A stretch of 64,000 bases of DNA from Dolomedes plantarius (lineage: Eukaryota > Arthropoda > Arachnida > Araneae > Dolomedidae), in the NCBI GenBank assembly GCA_907164885.2, contig OU015490.1, positions 14,332,995 through 14,396,994 on the forward strand. The letters are read 5' to 3'. A program made the translations under genes and the position numbers. Of the stretch, positions 21,201 to 30,215 are shown in pieces; the stretch's first letter is position 1, and every line of letters begins with the position of its first letter. Under the pieces are notes generated by a model. That model saw only the letters and a list, made by a program, of their open reading frames with translations. It did not search any database and was not told where the DNA came from.

Positions 21201-23369
21201 TCTTAAAACACCGTGATGAGGTAGGAAAGCTTGATTTGGAACCTCTTCTTCATATTCTGGGAAGATTTCCATATGGTGTAGTGAGAGGTATTCTTTCATG
21301 AATTCACAGTACTTCGTTTTGAATTCTGGGTTCTTTCTGAATTTTGCTTCTAAATCTTGGAAGCGCTTCAAGGCTTGAAATTTGGAATCGCCGAGAACCG
21401 GAATAGATTTGAATGGTAAGTTCACAACGTATCTTCCAGTACAGTCTCTCTTCACATTTTTTTTAAATTTGTCATTTACCGGATCAATGACTGATGATTC
21501 TGGAACTGATTCCATTTGCCAAAATTTTTGTAGTGAAGAATTGAGTTCGCTGTCGATTATAGAATGACAACTGAAAATCTCTTCCCTTACTGGTATTGAA
21601 TAGATGGGGCCAGATAGCAACCATCCTAGCTTAGATTTCATAGCACAAGGCGTTCCCTTTGGACCAATGATTTTCTCACCAGAAATAATTTGGATGAATA
21701 AGTCTGCTCCAATCAAAACTTCAACAGGAGATGAGATGTGAAAGTTCGGATCAGCAAGGACAAGTCCCTCCAAATGAGGCCACTTAGTGACTTCCATCCG
21801 AAAATTGGGTAGGTTCATGGTAATGTTTTTGACGACCAGAGCATTCATCTCAAATGATTCGTCACAGGAGTGTGAATATATCGTCATATTAGTCTCTTTC
21901 AAGGATGTTTCGGCAACAGAATTAGTGATTCCTCGAATAATGTGATTTGTATTTCTCACTTTTAAATTAAGTCTTGTTGCTAATGTGGAAGAAATCATGC
22001 ACCTCTGCGAGCCACTATCTATCAGTGCACGACAAGTAATTAAGTCCTGATTTGAAGATTTGATTTTGATCAATGCGGTGCTTAACAAGGTTGTCACTGT
22101 GTGTATATTGTTAACAAGGCATGGACTTTCCACTTCGTTTACCTGATTTGAATTACTAGCAGTTTCAACATTTTGAATAGGTTTTGAACGATGGAGAAGG
22201 GTGTGATGATTTTTATTACAATTTTCTGACTTACACCTAATAGTAATTAAGCATTTTGAGGCCAAATGATTACCTCTTAAACAATTAATGCAAAGCTTAT
22301 TAGTTTTGACAAATTCCCATCGTTGATCCAATGACATCCCTAGGAAATCTGGACATCTGTACAATGCATGCGAGTTTTTACAAATTATGCAAACTGGTAG
22401 TTTCGAAGCTAACGCGGTATTACAAAAGGTGGTCCTTTTTTGAGGTTTGAAATCACCTTTACTAGTTGTTTCTACTTTGAAACATGAATCCTTTACATTT
22501 TGAAGACTTCTCGCGTGATTTTCCAAAAAGGCCAAAAATTCCGCAAAGGTTGGAAATTTTCCCTTTTCAGTTTTCAGTTCCCACTGAGTACGCATATTGC
22601 TATCGAGCTTACTTTGAATTGTATAGATCAGAATCAAGTCTACCAATTCATTACATTTAAACCCCAATATATCAAGATTACGTATTGCTTCATTGCACGT
22701 GTCCAAGATTTCCAAAAGAGATTTACCATTACAAACTTTGGAGGATTTAATGTTAAAAATTTTACTCAATTGATTATTTGCCAAGAGTTTGTTATCATCA
22801 TATCTAGATACTAAAGTTTCCCAAGCTTGTCTGTAGAAGTCCCCAGAAACAGGAAAACCCTTAATCAGTTTTGCTGCGTCCGACTTTACTGATGCAACTA
22901 AATACTGGAATGTCGAAAGTGAGGACAGATTTTTATTTGAATCAATTGTCGCAGAAAATATTTCCTTAAACGTAATCCAATCATCAAGGTTTCCGCCAAA
23001 AATTGGAATTTCAAATTTTGGAAGGCGAATATTTTGAGTTTCATTCGAAACTGATTTATCAATGAACTCTGAAGCAGAATTTTCATTAGTACTTCTACTA
23101 ATAAATCCCTCTATATCAGCACAAGCATTAATTACTTTCTCATTTGAATTTGTGTATTCATTATAAAAAAGATCATTTTCATCGATTAATTCAAATATTA
23201 ACTCTTCCAAAGATTCTATTAAATTACACAATTTTGTTTTTATTTCTTTCAAAATAAATGATTTACCCTCCTTGATTAAATCATCAACACGATTAACGTA
23301 TCTGTCAATTTCCTTGATAATGAAATGAAACCTCGTTTCAATCTTTGAATCTTTCTTACCCTTAGCCAT
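18240..23369 (-). CDS. BEL/Pao Gag-Pol polyprotein, 1709 aa, intact
   Basis: A single open frame encodes the structural and replication proteins of the retrotransposon. Residues ~110-290 match the DUF1759 gag region (LPKFEIPIFGGNLDDWITFK). Zinc-knuckle cysteines lie at ~327-373 (CINCLRGNHLASKC). The aspartic protease has LIDSGSQ with Asp451. Reverse transcriptase has SADVEKMF (Asp778) and the YMDD box at 854-857. RNase H begins around HGFADASLKAY (Asp1032). Integrase has an HHCC finger (~1334-1372) and catalytic Asp1404 (GIDFCGP), Asp1470 (YSDNGKNF) and Glu1520 (GIWEAAV), followed by the DUF5641 C-terminal region. ATG at 23369 is the first in frame after the 5' LTR. The last codons lie in the 3' LTR. 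All catalytic residues are present. Confidence 0.96.
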   Translation of the reverse strand: MAKGKKDSKIETRFHFIIKEIDRYVNRVDDLIKEGKSFILKEIKTKLCNLIESLEELIFELIDENDLFYNEYTNSNEKVINACADIEGFISRSTNENSASEFIDKSVSNETQNIRLPKFEIPIFGGNLDDWITFKEIFSATIDSNKNLSSLSTFQYLVASVKSDAAKLIKGFPVSGDFYRQAWETLVSRYDDNKLLANNQLSKIFNIKSSKVCNGKSLLEILDTCNEAIRNLDILGFKCNELVDLILIYTIQSKLDSNMRTQWELKTEKGKFPTFAEFLAFLENHARSLQNVKDSCFKVETTSKGDFKPQKRTTFCNTALASKLPVCIICKNSHALYRCPDFLGMSLDQRWEFVKTNKLCINCLRGNHLASKCLITIRCKSENCNKNHHTLLHRSKPIQNVETASNSNQVNEVESPCLVNNIHTVTTLLSTALIKIKSSNQDLITCRALIDSGSQRCMISSTLATRLNLKVRNTNHIIRGITNSVAETSLKETNMTIYSHSCDESFEMNALVVKNITMNLPNFRMEVTKWPHLEGLVLADPNFHISSPVEVLIGADLFIQIISGEKIIGPKGTPCAMKSKLGWLLSGPIYSIPVREEIFSCHSIIDSELNSSLQKFWQMESVPESSVIDPVNDKFKKNVKRDCTGRYVVNLPFKSIPVLGDSKFQALKRFQDLEAKFRKNPEFKTKYCEFMKEYLSLHHMEIFPEYEEEVPNQAFLPHHGVLREKSLTTKLRVVFDASSKDSSGNSLNDFLEVGPKLLPEIFKILINFRSYRIALSADVEKMFRQILVTASHRDYQRIVWRFEEQQPISTYRLCTVTYGTACAPYLAIKTLHKLAEESQTENPRISEIIRENFYMDDLLCGASLPKEASRLVYEINQIMESGGFTLRKWASNCPEAIEHVTEERRLIHSNGKIENEQVVKLLGLTWNSSEDTIQLHIARTTEVKTKRDLLSFIARTFDPLGLLSPSTVILKILLQELWKDKLSWEDEIPPGILKIWESFLNQIDCLKAIKIPRFISMDESATTQIQLHGFADASLKAYAAVLYLVKLSPFGNTSHLLAAKTKVAPLSMATLPRLELSAALLLSQLTLTVIDSLPINLEDVHLWLDSQIALCWIHSPPLKGNQFVSNRVHKIKSLVPKAQWHHITEKWNPADCASRGILPEKLLHHDLWWSGPSILWDNSSYPPFSQDSFSDGAEEVLVHTAVEKEIPEFLLKFSSYTKLIYVIAYCLRFMHNCRHPNERLTEHLTANEIKSSLLLIVRLLQTKEFSNEIKLLQQKSPLPTSSKLLTLNVFLDESNILRVGGRLFRQQNLTHDQKYPILLPKENLITDLIIEYYHQKHFHAGPQLTLALIRQKFWFTSGRSKVRQVIHRCILCKKLRAASCQQIMADLPSERINPSRCFQKIGIDFCGPVTTKPNLTRSKAKMKSYICVIICMCTKAVHLEAVSDLSTQALLACRKRFISRRGLPSDIYSDNGKNFVGLSNELKTLFCKLKSEEVMHFSSFHEINWHFIPPYSPNFGGIWEAAVKSAKHLLVKASKSAVLNFEELSTFLCQIESCLNSRPLVPMSSDPSELSALTPGHFIIGSSLLDIPEAPNCTISLSDRWKLLQKMRIEFWDRWSRDYLNQLQQRPKAWSLQRQNLQIGDLVAIHEPQLPPLKWLLGRVIQCFPGADGCVRVVSIKTASGDVKRPISKVTVLLPAQEDVPSCSSSLRS

Positions 23370-23639
23370 ATCGAAATCAGAAAATCAAAATGTCTCATAT
23401 ACAAAATTCCACGAATCGAAAATAGCACGTCAACAATTTTACGCTAATGCTAAAATGCCAAAATGAAAAATAACAAATGCTAGAAATAAGAATTAAAACA
23501 TTGCATTTACGTTTGCCTACCGGAAAAGAGTTGCCAAGTAGCCAAAACACTTGCGAGAACGCGGGAATCAACTTTATCCAAGATGGCGAACGAAACTAAA
23601 ACGAGCGAGTGAATAAATAATTAAAAAATTCTCTACTGT

Positions 23640-23667
23640 CACTCCGGGTCGATTAGGACCAAAACTA
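23640..23667 (-). other. Putative primer-binding site of BEL element
   Basis: Just inside the 5' LTR the minus strand reads TGGTCCTAATCGACCCGGAG. It starts with TGG, as expected for complementarity to a tRNA 3' CCA. The tRNA was not identified. Confidence 0.5.
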
Positions 23668-24072
23668 TGTGAGATTTATAGATTTAGTGAACTGTAAATG
23701 ATTTCAAAAGATTTATTTTGACTTAAAACAAAATAATTACAATACTTGCACATTTAATAGAATACACTTGCGATTAATAGAATATAAGGAATGGATCAAC
23801 GCTGGGAAATGAAAACCCAAATAGCTTAAAGAATTGAATCATGAATTGACTTACATAAAGGAATAGCTTCCCAGACGTCCTCCAAACCTTTCACTTAACG
23901 TAAATTACATCAAAAAGAGAATAAGCAAGCAGAAGCCCTGCTCGCATCACGTACATAAGAATGGTTTTTTTCAACAACACCAGTTCATGTTTTCACACAT
24001 CGTTTCAAAATAAAAAATCATTGGATCAGTGCTGCCATCTATGAACGCAGGCTGCTACTACAGGACGGAACA
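23668..24072 (-). repeat. BEL/Pao 5' LTR
   Basis: 405 bp, over 99% identical to the copy at 17868-18273, with the same TG and CA ends. Confidence 0.95.
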
Positions 24073-24077
24073 GCCAT

Positions 24078-24799
24078 ATTTGCGAATAAATGTAAAATTA
24101 ATTACTTAATTCTGCAACAATAATCTCTTTAAAATTAGATTTTCGGACACAAGACTGAATGCGTTCACCGAAATGAATTAATGTCTCGGACGCTGTGGCA
24201 TCACCGGTCCTTAAAGGCTAATCTCTGAGGCTTTTTTTTTTAAAATTTACTACTATTCATGACCAGACTGCAGAGAACGTCTGCCTCTGATAGATGTGGG
24301 ATAGGCTAAACATGTGAAGCTGAAGGGTTTGCGTTGTTTTGTCTCGAGTTCACGGACATCTCCCCCCCCCGTTCAAAGGCGAGCTTATTGTCATGGAACG
24401 GCATTAGAATCCAAAAGCAACATCGCAGCTAAACTAGAACTACTATGAGCTAAACAAGGATTCTCAAGACCGACAGCTAGGGAAGTTACGAATATATATC
24501 AGCATTATGTTTCAATTGCAGCGAAAAAAAGATGTTTCGGGAATGCTCTCTAAAGCTGAAGGAATGGTCGCAAAAAAAAAGCCCTGCGTAAGAAACGTTT
24601 GAAAAGTCCGTAATTCCTTTATCGTTAGTGTCTTTGCTAAAGCAAGAAGGATGCTTTGAGAACCATATCTATTCGCGCCATTTTATTTTATTTTTCCGAT
24701 TGAATACTTGCGCATCGGCCACTCACTAATATGGTGAATGCGAAACGCCTCAGTTTGTGTGCGATCCCTTTCCTCAGGACTTCCTCAAATGATTTGCTC
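24078..24799. other. No gene recognised, right flank of BEL element
   Basis: Unassigned DNA with short homopolymers. Open readings are short and unremarkable. Confidence 0.3.
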
Positions 24800-24802
24800 T
24801 TA

Positions 24803-24972
24803 GGTCCTGTTCACACTGCGTCCGTCGGCACCAGCGTTAATCGTATGGACATTTTCTAAACCAATCACAGAACTTAACAATTTTGGGGCTAATCGTTAGG
24901 AGGTTTGTAATGGGTTAAATACATTTCAATACGAGAAAAACTGACGCTCACGGGAGCAGTGTGAACAAGGCC
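24803..24972. mobile_element. PIF/Harbinger-type MITE
   Basis: 170 bp with inverted ends GGTCCTGTTCACACTGCG and (minus strand) GGCCTTGTTCACACTGCTC, flanked by TTA on both sides (24800-24802, 24973-24975). Ends of the GGGCCTGTTCACA type and a TTA target are typical of PIF/Harbinger. Related copies lie at 35051, 35498 and 57138. Confidence 0.8.
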
Positions 24973-25141
24973 TTAGATGAGATAAAGGCGACGGGTTTTT
25001 TTTTCTGGTATTGTGTTCTTTTAACTGCCCCGAGTTCTTCTGAGGCTCCGACGCTTTCTTTTCTTTGAATAGTACTCAGCTCGCAAGTTTCTCTACCACA
25101 GAAAAACTAAATACTTTCAAGAGTACCTCGACATTCTAGAC

Positions 25142-26280
25142 CAGCGGTTCTCAACCTGGGGGGCGCGCCCCCCTGGGGAGGCGTAGAAGAATTTCAAGGG
25201 AGGCGTGAGTTAAAAAAATAAAAAGTAAAACTAACTGTAATTCACTGTACTCAATTTTACGGTCTCAATGTAACCGTAACGTAATTTCGACATACGAACT
25301 CGAACACAATAATTGTCGCACACGATAATTGTTGTAGCTACAATGTCAGAAAAACATTCTGAAGACTTATGATGAAGTTAAATGTTTCACAGAAAATATA
25401 ACTCTTTGGCAACACCGTTTTCAGAATTCAGAGCCAAACTTTTCATCCTTTCCAAGATTGAACGACCTCCTCGATGATAAAAAAAATCTCCCATTGCAAC
25501 AGATAAATGAAGTGAAGGACCTTATATCAGGGCATTTGGTGGCATTGCAAAATAAAATTGCAGATTATTTTCCAGATATTAGTTCAGAGAACTGGGAGTT
25601 TAAGTTGACAAGAGATCCCTTTGAAATAGATGTGGAATACACCTTGATAATATTCAGGAACAGGCAATTGACCTAAAATGTGATTCTCAAATATACGCGA
25701 AATTCGAAAACATGGATGTTGAAAATTTTTGGTTACGCTATTTTCTTGTTTACCCAGAAGTTTCTTTGGAAGCTTTGAGGTTGTTAGTGCAGTTTTCATC
25801 CACATATCTGTGAATCTGGATTTTCAGCATTAGCATACATAAAGTCAAAATATCGAGCAAAGCTGGACGTTGAAAGTGACCTGAGGTGTGCTTTGTCACA
25901 GTTATAACCTAATATTCAAAAACTTGTCAAGGACAAACAGTGCCACCCCTCTCATTAATGTTGTGAAAGTGACTGGTATTGCATGCCAACTTCACCTAGA
26001 TCCTTGATTATCTCAAATATATTTGATCTGTATTTAATTCTTTGATTTCATATGTTCTAATAATAATGTGTTCCAAATAAAGAAATGAGTAGTAATATTA
26101 AATTTTGTGTTTGAAATTATCTATTCTATATTTTCATTTAATAACCAGCTTCAGTTTCAAATTCCGATTGTACTACTTGTATTGACCACATATGGTGGTG
26201 GTGGTGGGGGGGGGGGGGAGGCGTGACCTCACATCAGTGTTCAAAGGGGGGCACAGAGCCTGAAAGGTTGAGAACCCCTG
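25142..26280 (+). mobile_element. hAT element remnant with perfect 8-bp target duplication
   Basis: Left end CAGCGGTTCTCAACCTGGGG and right end (minus strand) CAGGGGTTCTCAACCTTTCA. TTCTAGAC flanks both sides exactly (25134-25141, 26281-26288). The interior keeps a decayed hAT transposase C-terminus, so the copy is an internally deleted autonomous element. A G-run near 26205 precedes the right end. Confidence 0.92.
25345..25955 (+). pseudogene. hAT transposase C-terminal remnant (SCAND3/ZBED-like)
   Basis: Starting near 25370 the plus strand encodes ITLWQHRFQNSEPNFSSFPR, then IADYFPDISSENWEFKLTRD. After a frame change it continues as FWLRYFLVYPEVSLEALRLL and, after another, SSTYLCESGFSALAYIKSKY, the hAT dimerisation motif. 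It ends in KDKQCHPSH. Only the C-terminal ~200 residues remain; DDE acidic residues of the core are absent. Two frameshifts are visible. The family match is to SCAN-domain protein 3/ZBED-type hAT proteins. Confidence 0.85.
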
Positions 26281-26288
26281 TTCTAGAC

Positions 26289-27012
26289 AATCATCTCTTG
26301 GGAGGGGGGAGGGCTGTCTAGAGGAAATGATCGATGTCACATCCAACTTCATCGAGCTTCCTGTGGCACTATTTTCTGTGAACGGTCGTCAAGAGTGGGG
26401 TGAAAAAGGGGTAGTGATACTCTAGGGGCTTCTACGTCTTGAACCTGGCCCTCGTATTGTAGGTGACGGTGTTAGGGAATCCTAACAACCCACCCTGCCC
26501 CGTCTTGTTTCTCCTGACAGCGTGTTAAAGACTAGTTCTTGGAAATAAGGTGGACTGATCGACTGGTCCTCACAGTAGGTCCCATTAAATCCAAGAGGGA
26601 GAGGAGGAGATGGAATAACATTCCTCAGGGTCATTAGCTTTAAAGGCTTGCCCAGGTGACCTGGACACGATGGAAAGCATAGGCGAAGCGTTAGTTTTCG
26701 ACGCTCCTGCTGTTCAGAGACTTAAACTAACAGTCCCCTTTCGAGACAAATTGGAGTGACGTCAGATCGGCCAAATCGTTCGAAATCGGTTGCAAGTTTT
26801 TGTAGTCATGTCCAGAGAGAGCTTTACAGGAAGACTCGAGATGCATTCCCGAGTCAAAACGTCTTGGTAACACAGGTCTACAAAAAAAAAAAAAAAAAAA
26901 AAAAAATTGGTGCCTAGGATTTTAGAACTCGTTTTATCTAAATTTGGGGCGCTGAATGTAAATATGAAATCGGTCTTATATGAAATATCTATTAGCTCTA
27001 CTTTTTTAAATA
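26289..27012. other. No gene recognised; 25-bp poly-A at 26882
   Basis: Unassigned DNA. An A-run at 26882-26906 could be a retroposon tail, but no SINE or LINE body was recognised beside it. A block at 26908-26975 is weakly similar in inverted orientation to 28690-28760. Confidence 0.3.
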
Positions 27013-27445
27013 CAGTAAAACCTCGTTTATCCGGACTAACTGGGACCATAAGCAATCCGGATAATCCGGGCAATATGGGTAATAAGCAATACAAAATCCT
27101 TGACTAAGAAGACTTACTTTGTTTTGTAACAAAATTACATAGTATCGTTTACAAGACATTAAAAATATAAAAATAACTTTTCACATCATTTCTTAAGAAA
27201 GAATTGGCAAGTCTAGTAAAGCTTTCTTAAACTCGACAAAAAGCATTTTATTACCATAATTTATTGTACAATCTATGCAGGAACTGTACATTGAATCAAA
27301 CTCAAAGGCGAATATGTGGTGTACTTGTAGTGACGTTCTTGCTATAATAGTTAAAAATTATTATTTAATGTGAACATTAAATAAAAATAATGTCTGGAAA
27401 TCTTATCCGGATAATCCAGAGATCCGGATCAACGAGGTTTTACTG
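27013..27445. mobile_element. Pogo/Tigger-like MITE
   Basis: 433 bp with ends CAGTAAAACCTCGTTTATCC and (minus strand) CAGTAAAACCTCGTTGATCC, flanked by TA (27011-27012, 27446-27447). Internal subterminal GGATAATCC repeats occur at both ends. Non-coding. Confidence 0.85.
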
Positions 27446-27449
27446 TACA

Positions 27450-28476
27450 TCCACTCATCTATCAATGTTTTTTTTCTCTTCGATACATTTAAGTATGGGT
27501 GGTTTGTCCTACTGGGAAAAATGGGTTTTCTTGAATATTTTCCAGAAGATTGGCGCCTATTTATGGACAGCTCAAAGCGAAGTTTGAAACGTGTCCTTCT
27601 ACACAATGGGAAAAAATATGGTTCAATTCCAATTGCTCACTCAACGAAAATGAAAGAAGAATATGACACCATAGCTTTGGTCTCGGAGAAGATAAAGTAC
27701 CATGAACATCAATGGGTAATTTGTGTGGGCTTAATAATGATAAACTTTCGCCTTGGACAGCAAAGTTGCTACACCAAATATTCTTGCATCGTGTGCCTCT
27801 GGGATAGCAGAGACAAAACACACCACTGGGTTAGAAAAGTGTGGCCTAAGAGAGAAAACATGGACGTTGGGGAAAAGAATGTCATTAACGACACCTTAGT
27901 TGGACGAGAGAAAATCATCTTTCCTCCACTGCATATCAAGCTGGGTCTAATGAAGCAGTTTGTAAAGGCTCTTGATAAGATCAGATCATACTTTGCATAT
28001 ATAGGGGGGAAAATGCCTAAGTTGAGTGCGGAAAAAATTAAAGCAGGAATATTTGACGGCCCACAAATAAAACATTTATTAAGGATCCTGCCTTCGTAAA
28101 TTCCATGAATGAGGCTGAGCGAAAAGCCTTGACTTCCTTTGTTGCAGTTGTCGGAAATTTTTTGGGCAAATGCAAAGCTGAAAACTATGTTGAACTGGTA
28201 AACGAGATCCTAAACAGTTTCAGATCCCTTGGGTGTAACATGAGCATTAAGGTGCGCTATTTACACAGCCACTTAGACCATTTTCCTGAAAATTTAGGCG
28301 ACACCAGTGAGGAACAAGGTGAAAGATTTCACCAGGATATTAAAACTATGGAGGACCGCTACCAAGGAAGATGGTATACGCACATGATGGCAGATTACTG
28401 CTGGAGTTTAAAAAGGGACTGTTCTAAAATACATTCAAGAATGTCACGGAAATTTAGTTTCCGAAGTGTTCAGTGA
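27450..28476 (+). pseudogene. Uncharacterised repeat-borne ORF, 5'-truncated, one frameshift
   Basis: Two adjoining frames encode about 320 residues. The first runs from before 27521 (GFLEYFPEDWRLFMDSSKRS) to 28099 and the second continues at 28105 (MNEAERKALTSFVAVVGNFL) to 28476. One missing G in TTAAGGATCC near 28082 explains the switch. Recognisable blocks are LLHNGKKYGSIPIAHS, a CIVCLWDSRDKTHHW segment that looks zinc-binding, PPLHIKLGLMKQFVKAL, and EEQGERFHQDIKTMEDRYQG. I recall this block order from multi-copy uncharacterised arthropod and cnidarian proteins, but I know of no function. It starts almost at the right end of the MITE, so its 5' part is missing. It is probably transposon-derived. 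Confidence 0.65.
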
Positions 28477-29147
28477 CTAGTTGGTTTCATCGATGACTTT
28501 TTCCTCTTTCTTGCTCTTTGTAATTAGATACGTACTACTGCAATAATCTCTATGATTTTTATGTTCCTTTAACATTAAAAAATATTATAATAATAAAAAA
28601 TTCCGTGTTTAGTTTTTTAATTTCATCCATGGATTTAACTTAAAATAGTGTAACGTATATTTCACTAAAATGTTATCTTAGAAATTTGAGCTCCTAGGCA
28701 AAAACTAATGCCATATTTAAATTCCGGGCATAAAATTCATATAAAATCAGCTCCAAATACTCCGGCACCAAAACCAGTGTTGGCGTGTGAATTGATTGAT
28801 AAAATGCCTCTATTTGCAGTCGGAACGATTTGCCTCTTCTCACACTGGAAAAAAAAATATTTAGAGTGTTTGTTGATCCCATGAAAAGTACGAAGATCGT
28901 TCATAACATAACTTTCGATTTATTACAAAACAGTAAAAAAGAAAGTAGCGTACATCCGTCGAGAAACATTTTAACAATGACAGTACAAAATGAATAATAA
29001 TAAATATTTTCAATGATTTCAGACGGACTAGGCTGATGGAAAGGATATAGAAGAAGGATTTCTTAAGGAAATTCAAATATCGCCATGGCGTATTATATAA
29101 AGAGCGGACTATCGTGTTTTTCGGAATACTTGCATTGATGTGCAAAA
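28477..29147. other. No gene recognised
   Basis: AT-rich sequence between the broken ORF and the presumed 3' end of the ZP gene. Minus-strand open readings here lack recognisable domains. Confidence 0.3.
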
Positions 29148-30215
29148 TTTATTTTAACGACAAATGTAAGGCCTTTGCTAAGATAGAAAAAGCCCCTTTG
29201 TCTTTTTTTTTTATAAAAGTCCGTTCTTAGATCAGAAAAAAGATATAAAACTCTTAACTTTCATTTACAGACTAAAATGTTAATGTACTTGCAAATATTC
29301 CTCAATCTCAGAAAAATATCCAGCTGTTTAACACAAATACGGTCGTTAGTATTTTTCAGAAATGTACAGAAACGCACAGACTGAGTTTTTCTGCGAAACT
29401 GTTTTAATGCTGCGTTTTAACTTTTTAAGTAAATGAACAGGCACTGGGACAAAGTTAAAATGCAGTATTTAAATTTCCTTTTCACTCCCTTCAGTAGGTA
29501 AAACCACTTTTATAGATAAGTCTTAAAATGTTTCTGGGAAAATTTGGAAGCCTTTATATTTAATGTCAGTCAATCGTAAAAGTGGTCGACCTTAAAAAAA
29601 TCCTTCTTCTAGTGACGAAATTAGAGAACCAACAAAATAAAGTGGTGACCAGCACCTACAAATTTTTGTACATTAATGTACGAAACGTGTACAAAAGCAC
29701 ACTACAATGACTGCCTTGCAGTTCTGAAAAGGCAAAAACACGTATAAACGGACGATGTTGTTAGAAGTGATGGCTACAGATATGGTTAACAACGTGAAAA
29801 ATAAATAATATCTTCCAATACTGCTTTCGTAATGGCTGTCTAAGACAAGACTGAAATATATAATACTTCGGTTTCCTTAAATAAAAAAAAGCACTTATTT
29901 GAAATTCCATTTCCCAAACCTGACCTTTTTCCAGATTGTGGAAAGGGTTTTGGTAAATGTGGAGGCACAGAGGAATCATCTGTCGTTCCACACTTGTCAG
30001 AAAATTTACTCTATCTCAAATAGCACGCCGATGTTTACGAGCACTCGCCTTCAGCAGCACATTCCAGATTTTTAAGCTTTACAAAAGTCGTTATGAAGCA
30101 AAGCAATTCAGAAGATGTTCTTGAATAGATAAAGTCAAAAGTAGGTTGACTTCGAGAGGAATCTCGAGTTTCTTGGCTTTTAAAGCTCAGCAGTGTTTTT
30201 TTTTCTCTCTCATTC
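29148..30215 (-). other. Probable 3' UTR of ZP gene
   Basis: Non-coding sequence downstream of the TGA of the ZP gene on the minus strand. Candidate poly(A) signals on the minus strand are ATTAAA at 29564-29559 and AATAAA at 29153-29148. Which is used cannot be told from sequence. Confidence 0.4.

Larger units (their letters stand above)
17863..24077 (-). mobile_element. Complete BEL/Pao LTR retrotransposon
   Basis: The minus-strand element has its 5' LTR at 23668-24072 and 3' LTR at 17868-18273. The flanking 5-bp duplication is GCCAT at 17863-17867 and 24073-24077. One gag-pol gene fills most of the interior. The two LTRs differ at about three substitutions and one indel over ~405 bp, which implies a recent insertion. 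Domain order protease, RT, RNase H, integrase with a gag DUF1759 segment is that of BEL/Pao. No envelope gene is present. Confidence 0.95.
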
